From positions 22,334,427 through 22,398,426 of the forward strand of contig OU342818.1 in NCBI GenBank assembly GCA_910591455.2: a stretch of 64,000 nucleotides of DNA. Direction: 5' to 3'. Shown here one piece after another: positions 60,065-64,000 of the stretch; positions within the stretch are counted from its first letter, which is position 1; each line of letters begins with the position of its first letter. The notes under the pieces were generated by a model, which saw only the letters and a program-made list of their open reading frames with translations, was not told the DNA's origin and searched no databases. The stretch comes from Pholis gunnellus. Taxonomy: Eukaryota > Chordata > Actinopteri > Perciformes > Pholidae. The translations under genes and the position numbers were made by a program.

Positions 60065-62934
60065 TCCAACACTACTGCCATGAGTCAACTGCAGCTCCTC
60101 TTAGTCTTGTTAAGCACTGGCCTACGATCTAACGCATTCTTCAAAAGTCATTTGAGCAAACACAAGAGGGTGTAAAACAATGGGGCCAAACTGCTGATTG
60201 TTCTTCGCTACCTGTTGGCTGGAGGAGGTTGGGGTTTAAAGCTCTGTTAGAGATAGTTGGCCTCGTGTTGTAAGACCCTGAATTCTCATATGTCAGGGGA
60301 AATGAAGCATCTTCTGTGCAAGATGGATATTAACATTTTCATTTTCTTTGCTTTTGTCATCACATCCTGCCCTGCACAGTCCCTTCCAATCTCCACTGAA
60401 CTGACTCTAACAGAGAATACTAAAACTATGGGAAGGACTGCGCTGTGGGCCTTGAGATAGAAAGCACCTCGCAGCCAAGGAAGCCTGAGAACCGTGTAGT
60501 GTGGTTACAGGCCCCAGTTGATACTGACTGTCATGGGAGTGAGACACAGGAATTGATAGAGACACGCATTCTAACACAGCTGTCGGGGGTTTGTTGGGGA
60601 GATTTCCACTTACAGTCGCTTCATGGCCTGAAGATGAGAGAAAGTTCCCGGGACGAGCTGGGAGATTCTGTTGTTGTGCAAAAACCTGAGTGAGAGAGAG
60701 AAAAACTGTAAGATGATTTATCAACGCTCATAATATAGCTGGCCAGAAACTAAAAATCGTTTTGTTTTGATTAGCTTAGAATCAGCCCTTCATATCAAAG
60801 GGAGCGTGTCCATGTTTCTACAGTAGCCCAGAACAGATAAACCAGACACTGGCTCTAGAAAGCCTTTCATGTTTTTACGTTACCTGAAGGCCACCGTAGT
60901 TCTCCGACACACTCGGCCACGGAGGAGTGAGCAGAGGGGTATTGGGTTGTTACAATCGGCAACCTCATCACTAGATGCCACTAAATCCTATGCACTGTGA
61001 CTTTAAACAACTAAACCCAGATAATCTTTGATGCAGCTCTTCATCTTCTATCCCAACCTGTAGGAATCGATCTACAGATATGCTCTCTGGACACTTTGAC
61101 CGTGACCATGGAGATATTCCCCAACAAGTCACTCAGTGTGCATTTGGGGCTTCTTTCCCTCCCCTTTCCACCATGACTGGCAGGTGTCCCTCCTTCTTCT
61201 CTTACTCTCCAGTGACTGGGAAGTATGGATATACTAGGCAGCCACTGGCCCATAAACAGGGACAATGAAACAGGAATTTAAGGACTTTCTTCAACCCTTA
61301 GACAGCTGGTGGAGAGTTTTAGAAGCAGAGGCGACAGTACATGTGCACGTTGTCAAGAAAGTTTATATCCAGAGCGTTCGTAAGCAGCTAACAGACTACA
61401 TATAAGACATTATTAGGGTTGTAACGGACCATTGATCCGTACTGACCCCATCAATTATAACACTATGTGTTCAAATGTAATCTGGTAAAATGTAGTGTTG
61501 GTGAGAAACTTAAATACAGTCGTTTAAAGGAGATGTTTTCAGAAGAACATATATAGATATTAGTTCACCCTAGCTCTAAACAGATTATAATACATCATAA
61601 AAACTACTAATGACAAGATTTGTTTTAATCCATAAAAACGCAATCTTTTATTTCCCTATAATTTGAATTGTTTGTTTTTATGAAGAAAACCTACTATTAA
61701 TTACTAAAACAAAGTAAAAGGATAACATTTAGAACTTTTGATGGTTGAAATGGTTCTAATAGTCTGGAGCCTCGTAGACCAGCTGTGTGACACGATCTGA
61801 ACCGTGAGTTTTATGATCCGTTGCACCACTAGACATTATGTCAGTCTGTACATAAGAGAACCACAGCTTTAAATCACTTACAGAAGTAGCTGATTGACAA
61901 AGGATAAAAGCATGTTAACGGAGATATTAGTGTGATCAGGCTCGGCAATATTAATATCACTAACAAAGATAATATGAAGTTGACACATCAGGATAACCTG
62001 ATACAACTCTACACTTAGTGATTAAGGATAATTGAAGTTAAACTCACTATCACAACCCATGATAATATAACCGATAAACATTACGGCAGGATATAATCAG
62101 GGATCTGATTAACATCATGTTCAGTGTGACATTCCTATCTGTGGTTGCAGTGAGTTCAGCTCTTTGTTTAATGAGGCCAAGATGTGTTCTCAATGCTCAA
62201 TCCAATCCACGACTCATGAAAGTTGTGATCTCATTCAGTTCCACTGGTTTCTTTCTCTCGGACCAATTGTCCCATGTGAGTGTCTCTGGAAGCAGTATGA
62301 TAAGCAAAGACATGCAAACCCAATACATTTACAGACATAGGTCTGAGTGATCTGTTCAACAAATAAACTACAGAGAAGGGAACACTTGCATCATCTCACA
62401 GCTTCATGGGAACTAAATATAAGTCAGGGATCAACTCCCAGAATCTGCTCTCATTACCGTATTATTGTCTGAAGCAACGACTAATCTCTTCACTATACAA
62501 GGAGCCTCAGAGGCTTGTTCGGAGGCATGTGGCTGTACTGATTTAAACTGCAGCTGACATTTTACAACAGTAGGTCATTCCAATGTCATGCTAAGCAAAG
62601 TCTGGACCTGCCCGACTTGACACGTTTAATTCCATACCAAGTACATCATGTTAGTTATTGCTCTCTGGCTTCCTTCAACTGCACTGGTGAATCCAGCGGC
62701 GCTGGCGCTGTTGGATCTATTAATCCATTGATTTATGTCAGCATTTAAGTCGGAATCTGCTTCTTCCTCCTGAGAAGGTTTTTTTTTCTAGGATTGTGTG
62801 AGAACTGCGTAGAGTACATTTTGTAGGAATCTTAAGCGAATGGTCAGACAGGATGAACTTACAGTCGTTCCAGCTTTGGTAGGTGACTGAATGATTCTGG
62901 TTCCAAAGACTCAATGTTGTTGAAGTGCAGGTAC
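33868..62934 (-). CDS. pxdn: Peroxidasin, 19 of its exons (5' end beyond the window)
   Basis: Peroxidasin is a secreted trimeric heme peroxidase of basement membranes. It uses peroxide and bromide to make hypobromous acid, which forms sulfilimine cross-links in collagen IV. I joined 19 exons in minus-strand order, all with GT donors and AG acceptors and matching phases. They give 1,345 residues without a stop: two LRRs (visible residues 1-48), LRR C-cap (about 49-104), four Ig domains (about 105-473), linker, heme peroxidase (about 520-1178), an RGRR convertase site (1194-1197), a coiled stretch and a VWC domain. Catalytic residues are intact: D686 and H687 in FLDHDLD, R838 and E841 in HRANE, and proximal H935 in FRFGHT. 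The signal peptide, LRR N-cap and first LRRs, about 130 residues, must lie beyond 64000. PXDNL is less likely, because the human version has degenerate heme-site residues while this copy tracks PXDN closely. Confidence 0.97.
34016..34034. repeat. Homopolymer G19 (C19 on the pxdn transcript strand)
   Basis: Nineteen consecutive G bases on the plus strand. On the gene strand they form the polypyrimidine tract immediately before TCAG of the last pxdn acceptor. Confidence 0.95.
34035..34963 (-). other. pxdn: pxdn last intron
   Basis: Apart from the C19 tract at its 3' end and a (GT)n run at about 34906-34924 on the plus strand, 40 bp from the donor, no feature is recognised. Confidence 0.7.
34964..35077 (-). 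CDS. pxdn: pxdn exon: start of the VWC domain
   Basis: It encodes IKRLEARQSKTDCTDSKG to DSCTICECR, the first half of the von Willebrand factor type C module. 114 bp, phase 0 both sides. The acceptor lies directly against an 8-bp tandem repeat; donor GTATGT. Confidence 0.93.
35082..35116. repeat. (AAGGACAC)4 tandem repeat at a pxdn acceptor
   Basis: Four perfect 8-bp units plus AAG. On the minus strand they read GTGTCCTT and abut the TTGCAG acceptor of the exon ending at 35077, serving as its pyrimidine-rich tract. Confidence 0.95.
35117..35918 (-). other. pxdn: pxdn intron sequence, nothing recognised
   Basis: Unique-looking sequence with no coding exon or clear mobile element. Confidence 0.6.
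35919..36051 (-). CDS. pxdn: pxdn exon: coiled-coil-like linker
   Basis: It encodes PVEEAGQNIVNVTVTSKK to TITSLRKQ, with FQDFVSDMQKTITSLRKQ predicted as helical. It corresponds to the FxxFVxxMQKTITxLR segment of human PXDN. 133 bp; GTGAGT donor. Confidence 0.94.
36250..36361 (-). CDS. pxdn: pxdn exon: proprotein convertase site region
   Basis: It encodes CRTKGQFNALSYHFRGRRS to SIQEN. The RGRR-S motif matches the position where human PXDN is cleaved by a proprotein convertase to give the fully active enzyme. 112 bp; donor GTAACA. Confidence 0.95.
38729..38945 (+). mobile_element. Truncated tRNA-derived SINE (3' part)
   Basis: It contains GTGTCCTTGGGCTAGATACC, then repeated GTGTGTGAATG, then CCTTTGAGTGGTTGGAAGAA and TGCAATACAAATGCAAGAAC. 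These blocks align in order with the 3' part of the fuller SINE at 50564-50848 and with a common teleost SINE tail. The tRNA-like head is missing or eroded. Confidence 0.65.
40047..40548. mobile_element. hAT-like MITE in a pxdn intron
   Basis: The left end CAGAGGTCTTCAAC then GGGGGTCCGCGGA, and the right end GGGGGTCCTTGGCCTG to TTGAAGACCCCTG, form imperfect terminal inverted repeats. The CAGxGGTCTTCAA terminus is typical of a hAT family common in vertebrates. No exact 8-bp target duplication was found. About 500 bp, no ORF. Confidence 0.7.
41505..41713 (-). CDS. pxdn: pxdn exon: heme peroxidase, C-terminal part 2
   Basis: It encodes FWYENPGVFSPAQLTQLK to RMWQDCCE, with YGSCDDIPQIDL. 209 bp; acceptor TGGTTCAG, donor GTGAGA. 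The CC pair region is the one used for disulfide-linked trimers in human PXDN. Confidence 0.97.
41878..42012 (-). CDS. pxdn: pxdn exon: heme peroxidase, C-terminal part 1
   Basis: It encodes LYGSPMNIDLFPALMAED to RLQDGD, with VPGSRVGPTLMCLLATQF. 135 bp; donor GTACAG. Confidence 0.97.
42013..42288 (-). other. pxdn: pxdn intron (276 bp), nothing notable
   Basis: A short intron between two peroxidase exons with a GTAATT donor and GTGTGGCAG acceptor. No repeat is seen. Confidence 0.8.
42289..42785 (-). CDS. pxdn: pxdn exon: heme peroxidase, proximal histidine
   Basis: It encodes ILGEAGMKLIGPYTGYNP to NVREKLQ. AFRFGHTLINP carries the proximal heme histidine, and IQRGRDHGIPPYNDYR is a family signature. 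497 bp; acceptor CTCCTAG. Confidence 0.98.
42980..43986 (-). CDS. pxdn: pxdn exon: heme peroxidase core (1,007 bp)
   Basis: The largest exon, running from FRYNDLVSPHFLDV to THRYRHWLPK-type end (ITYRHWLPK). It carries the distal-site FLDHDLD (covalent heme Asp at 43616-43618, catalytic His at 43613-43615) and HRANE (Arg and covalent Glu near 43151-43162). The paired cysteines of animal peroxidases are present. Confidence 0.98.
43987..47585 (-). other. pxdn: pxdn intron (3.6 kb), no repeat family recognised
   Basis: Mostly unique-looking DNA. Short open frames on both strands have no recognised domains. Confidence 0.6.
47586..47743 (-). CDS. pxdn: pxdn exon: start of the peroxidase region
   Basis: It encodes QPRTPGELLALFRYPRDPYT to GLMVDTNGT, the conserved RYPRDPYTVEQARAGEIFE segment. 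158 bp; GTGAGT donor. Confidence 0.96.
47744..49866 (-). other. pxdn: pxdn intron (2.1 kb) with (AT)n and an old repeat
   Basis: It holds an (AT)n microsatellite at 47887-47922. At about 49160-49620 words such as CCAACCGAGACCGAACCGCA and GTACTATCCACAACTTTTGC match a common fish DNA-transposon-derived repeat. Family and boundaries are unresolved. Confidence 0.5.
47887..47922. repeat. (AT)18 microsatellite
   Basis: Uninterrupted AT alternation of about 36 bp. Confidence 0.95.
49867..49975 (-). CDS. pxdn: pxdn exon: linker between Ig 4 and peroxidase domain
   Basis: It encodes PAVSREGDTFVSTSIEQAI to RRRLFD. 109 bp; consensus GTAAGT donor. Confidence 0.93.
49976..51359 (-). other. pxdn: pxdn intron (1.4 kb) with a SINE
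   Basis: It contains the tRNA-derived SINE at 50564-50848 and, just left of it, GCTGAGAGCCGTGTGGAGGC (50441), a reverse copy of a motif also at 16811 and 24757. Confidence 0.65.
50564..50848 (+). mobile_element. tRNA-derived SINE
   Basis: The head has RNA polymerase III promoter boxes: A box TGGCTCAGTGG (50571-50581) and B box GGTTCGATCTC (50607-50617). The tail includes repeated GTGTGTGAATG, then GAGTGATCGGAAGAATATAA and GCGATACAAGTACAGTCCAT, the 3' end of a widespread teleost SINE. It is intact end to end but diverged from typical copies. It is not a tRNA gene, since no cloverleaf 3' half follows the B box. Confidence 0.75.
51360..51516 (-). CDS. pxdn: pxdn exon: second half of Ig domain 4
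   Basis: It encodes DGVQVTESGKFHISPEGYL to SMVLTVT, with DAGRYECVARN. 157 bp; donor GTAAAA is non-consensus at +4 and +5 but keeps phase. Confidence 0.95.
51791..51903 (-). CDS. pxdn: pxdn exon: first half of Ig domain 4
   Basis: It encodes TPVFTNAPRDLTVESGQD to PVLTWNK, including QIPCSAQG. 113 bp; acceptor TCATTCAG, donor GTTAGA, a weaker but valid GT site. Confidence 0.93.
51904..53561 (-). other. pxdn: pxdn intron (1.7 kb) with a (CA)n microsatellite
   Basis: The (CA)n array lies at 53139-53170. No exon or mobile element is recognised in the remainder. Confidence 0.6.
53139..53170. repeat. (CA)16 microsatellite
   Basis: Uninterrupted CA alternation of about 32 bp. Confidence 0.95.
53562..53837 (-). 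CDS. pxdn: pxdn exon: Ig domain 3
   Basis: It encodes IPQFTVTPQDQSILEGHT to VQLSIQQR, with DFPCEASG, VIAWTRGG and EGQYECQA. 276 bp; donor GTGAGG. Confidence 0.96.
53877..53914. repeat. 13-bp perfect inverted repeat near a pxdn acceptor
   Basis: GATCCTTTACTTG (53877-53889) and CAAGTAAAGGATC (53902-53914) are exact reverse complements around a 12-bp loop, 40 bp upstream of the Ig 3 exon on the gene strand. Confidence 0.9.
54113..54385 (-). CDS. pxdn: pxdn exon: Ig domain 2
   Basis: It encodes RPSFVIQPQNTEVLVGES to TAYIIVQ, a complete I-set domain with LECSATG, VSWTKGD and GGQYTCFA. 273 bp; GTAGGA donor. Confidence 0.96.
54386..55392 (-). other. pxdn: pxdn intron (1.0 kb) with a (GT)n run
   Basis: A (GT)n run of about 22 bp lies at 54939-54960, and a short G-rich patch at 54400-54420. 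Nothing else is recognised. Confidence 0.6.
55393..55562 (-). CDS. pxdn: pxdn exon: second half of Ig domain 1
   Basis: It encodes NALNMRDDSRLNLLEDGTL to VTLRYFGAP, including the DQGVYQC motif with the second Ig cysteine. 170 bp; GTAAGT donor leaves one T of a codon. Confidence 0.95.
55639..56007. mobile_element. Tc1/mariner-type MITE with perfect 35-bp terminal inverted repeats
   Basis: The left end starts CAGGACTGTCTCAGAAAATT and the match to the reverse complement of the right end is exact for 35 bp. A TA lies on each side (55637-55638 and 56008-56009), the target duplication typical of Tc1/mariner insertion. The element is 369 bp, has no transposase ORF, and sits in the intron splitting the pxdn Ig 1 domain. 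Its exact inverted repeats suggest a fairly recent insertion. Confidence 0.93.
56030..56500. repeat. Fragment of an abundant unclassified teleost repeat
   Basis: The words GAGGTCACAGTGACCTTTTG, then TCATTCAGGCATTCCTGAGA and TATCGCATTCACCAGAATAA, appear in the order known from a very common fish dispersed repeat. Boundaries are approximate and the class is unknown. Confidence 0.55.
56530..56647 (-). CDS. pxdn: pxdn exon: first half of Ig domain 1
   Basis: It encodes VPRITSEPQDVDVTSGNT to PQIIWLRN, with the first Ig cysteine in YFTCRAEG and the core tryptophan in IIW. 118 bp; GTAAGG donor. Confidence 0.95.
56648..59412 (-). other. pxdn: pxdn intron (2.8 kb), no element firmly recognised
   Basis: Several open frames of 70-120 codons lie at 57345-58240 on both strands without recognised domains. 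Part of this may be an old retroelement, but I cannot name it. Confidence 0.5.
59413..59582 (-). CDS. pxdn: pxdn exon: LRR C-terminal cap (LRRCT)
   Basis: It encodes RLDSNALNCDCELLWLADLL to TAEELNC with the cap cysteines (CDC, ATC, NC). The exon is 170 bp, with donor GTACGG. Confidence 0.95.
59583..60613 (-). other. pxdn: pxdn intron (1.0 kb) with a long (AT)n tract
   Basis: Its main feature is the interrupted (AT)n array at 59960-60062. No exon is seen on either strand. Confidence 0.65.
59960..60062. repeat. (AT)n microsatellite with a central CTGG interruption
   Basis: Two AT arrays of about 40 and 56 bp flank ATACTGGTAT. The whole tract is nearly self-complementary and could extrude a cruciform. 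Confidence 0.95.
60614..60685 (-). CDS. pxdn: pxdn exon: leucine-rich repeat, last before the C-cap
   Basis: A second 72-bp LRR exon: FLHNNRISQLVPGTFSHL then QAMKR. It is flanked by CTCACTCAG and GTAAGT. The join to the previous exon gives LERL-FLHNN, as in other vertebrate peroxidasins. Confidence 0.95.
60686..62862 (-). other. pxdn: pxdn intron (2.2 kb) with a hAT MITE
   Basis: It lies between the last two LRR exons and contains the MITE at 61414-61831. The join LERL-FLHNN across it matches known peroxidasins, so no LRR exon is missing here. Confidence 0.7.
61414..61831. mobile_element. hAT-superfamily MITE with a perfect 8-bp target duplication
   Basis: The left end TAGGGTTGTAACGGACCA and right end TGATCCGTTGCACCACTA are imperfect terminal inverted repeats. 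GACATTAT directly flanks both sides (61406-61413 and 61832-61839), an 8-bp duplication diagnostic for hAT transposition. The element is 418 bp with no ORF. Confidence 0.9.
62863..62934 (-). CDS. pxdn: pxdn exon: leucine-rich repeat (most 5' exon visible)
   Basis: This 72-bp exon encodes one 24-residue LRR, YLHFNNIESLEPESFSHL then PKLER. It has acceptor TTCTCCAG, donor GTAAGT and phase 2 at both ends, as in single-LRR exons. Confidence 0.95.
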
Positions 62935-64000
62935 CTGGAGAAGAACAAAGTGTAGACAAAGCACAGTAAAAGTGGATTAGGGCTCCCTGTCTGACTAAAT
63001 AGAAGTGCATGGTCCTAGTAGGCCCAAAGAGATGGGGGTAAATGAGAACACCGACGTGTCCTCCAGTCATCCCTGTTCACCTGTCCACCCCCGACACTTC
63101 ATATTACTGAAAATAACCACCTCAGAAAATATCTAGTTGTGGGTGAATGCAGCCGGACGGGAGGAATTCGTACATCAGGCATTCATCCTGGACAGCTGAT
63201 ACACAGGGTCTGAAAGTCTTTGGCTGAAGTTTGAAGTTTGAAATGAGATTGCCCACAGGTGAAAAGCAAGCGCGACGATTATCTCATGGAATGCAAACAT
63301 AATTTATGCCCCCAAAAGCCTTTGGGCTGAGAAAACATAAATCAAACCGTAGGCTAACAAATAAAAGGTTAGGGAAATGAGATCCAACTGAATGGTAACT
63401 GCAAGTTCAGGTGCAGTTGGGTGTCTGCTTGTTTAGACATGGAAAGCAGCAAAACAGACTGAAATGCAATATTCCTCTAGATGTCTTCCACACACACACA
63501 AATCCACTTTAGTTTTGTCTGTAAGAACATCTCAACTGTTGATTCTTTCCTGTATTTTTACAAGCTGTACTGGACACCCAACATGATGTCTGTGGGTGTT
63601 ATGGAGGAGTCAGAGCGGTTTGATGAAGACAGCAGTGAGATGAGTCCTTCATTTCCCTCTCAGATCAATCAGCATCCCACCACAGTTTTTTCATTACACT
63701 TTCAATGCTATTTGTGATCCAGTATAGCTCTTGAGGTATACTTGAGGTATACTTGAGGTATACTTGAGGTATACTTGAGGTATACTTGAGGTATACTTGA
63801 GGTATACTTGAGGTAGACATGACATCAAATCAATTAGCTGTGCTTTTATCTGTGATAAGAGGACTAGAAGTTGGGCTGCACAATTGATCGAATATTAATC
63901 ACGACCACCATTTTGGCTTCACACAACTAAGTGAATAGCGTGATATTGATTTTAGAATGTGTGCTCCGCTTACAGAAAACTTTGCAGCATATGAAATCAA
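62935..64000 (-). other. pxdn: pxdn intron leading to exons beyond the window
   Basis: The acceptor TTCTCCAG at its low-coordinate end serves the LRR exon. The sequence then runs past the window edge. It holds an 11-bp tandem repeat at 63730-63817 and no further LRR exon. Confidence 0.7.
63730..63817. repeat. Eight tandem copies of an 11-bp unit (CTTGAGGTATA)
   Basis: TTGAGG recurs exactly every 11 bp from 63731 to 63808. Only the last unit differs (GTAGA for GTATA). Confidence 0.97.

Noticed and set aside
33868..62934. Assignment to PXDNL instead of PXDN
   Set aside because: All heme-site residues and the full VWC domain are present, and exon peptides track PXDN closely; human PXDNL has degenerate heme-site residues. 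An alignment would settle it.
1..64000. CRISPR array, prophage or bacterial operon
   Set aside because: The tandem repeats have no unique spacers, and introns, SINEs and MITEs show a vertebrate nuclear genome.

Overview
This is a stretch of vertebrate nuclear DNA, almost certainly from a teleost fish. Genes are split by GT-AG introns, coding sequence is sparse, and the non-coding DNA is full of CA/GT, AT and longer tandem arrays plus dispersed repeats of the kind common in ray-finned fish (hAT-like and Tc1/mariner-like MITEs, tRNA-derived SINEs, a 5'-truncated non-LTR retrotransposon tail). No bacterial, plasmid or phage features and no CRISPR array are present.

Layout. Positions 1-9.6 kb hold no host exon that I can recognise. 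They contain a LINE 3' end (about 281-650) and a 671-bp minisatellite with an 11-bp unit (6150-6820). At 9680-10008 on the minus strand lies a CpG-rich first coding exon of an unidentified lysine-rich protein; the rest of that gene must lie to the left. An intronless coding exon for a CCR6-like chemokine receptor lies on the plus strand (15297-16394), with two copies of one dispersed repeat, in opposite orientations, on either side of it. From 16.6 to 31 kb I see only microsatellites, transposon relics (14.6-15.2, 21.2-21.7, 22.45-23.02, 30.3-31.05 kb) and one spliced-looking hAT/ZMYM-type transposase remnant at 28.07 kb.

The right half is one gene, peroxidasin (pxdn), on the minus strand. 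I reconstructed nineteen consecutive coding exons from 62934 down to the stop codon at 33868. Every splice phase agrees, giving 1,345 residues in one uninterrupted frame: the last two leucine-rich repeats, the LRR C-cap, four Ig domains, the complete animal heme peroxidase domain, the proprotein-convertase region, a coiled stretch and the C-terminal VWC domain. Only the signal peptide, N-cap and first LRRs (about 130 residues in human PXDN) lie beyond 64000. The 3' UTR probably runs to an AATAAA cluster near 31.3 kb.

Functionally the genes are unrelated: pxdn makes a secreted matrix peroxidase that cross-links collagen IV, and the ccr6-like gene makes a seven-transmembrane receptor for leukocyte migration. 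I found no new biochemical system here. The points most worth checking are the minisatellite whose three antisense frames all encode the same 11-residue His/Thr-rich repeat, the two last pxdn splice acceptors built from unstable simple repeats, the hAT-derived ORF lacking its zinc-finger segment, and the unidentified first exon at 9.7-10.0 kb.
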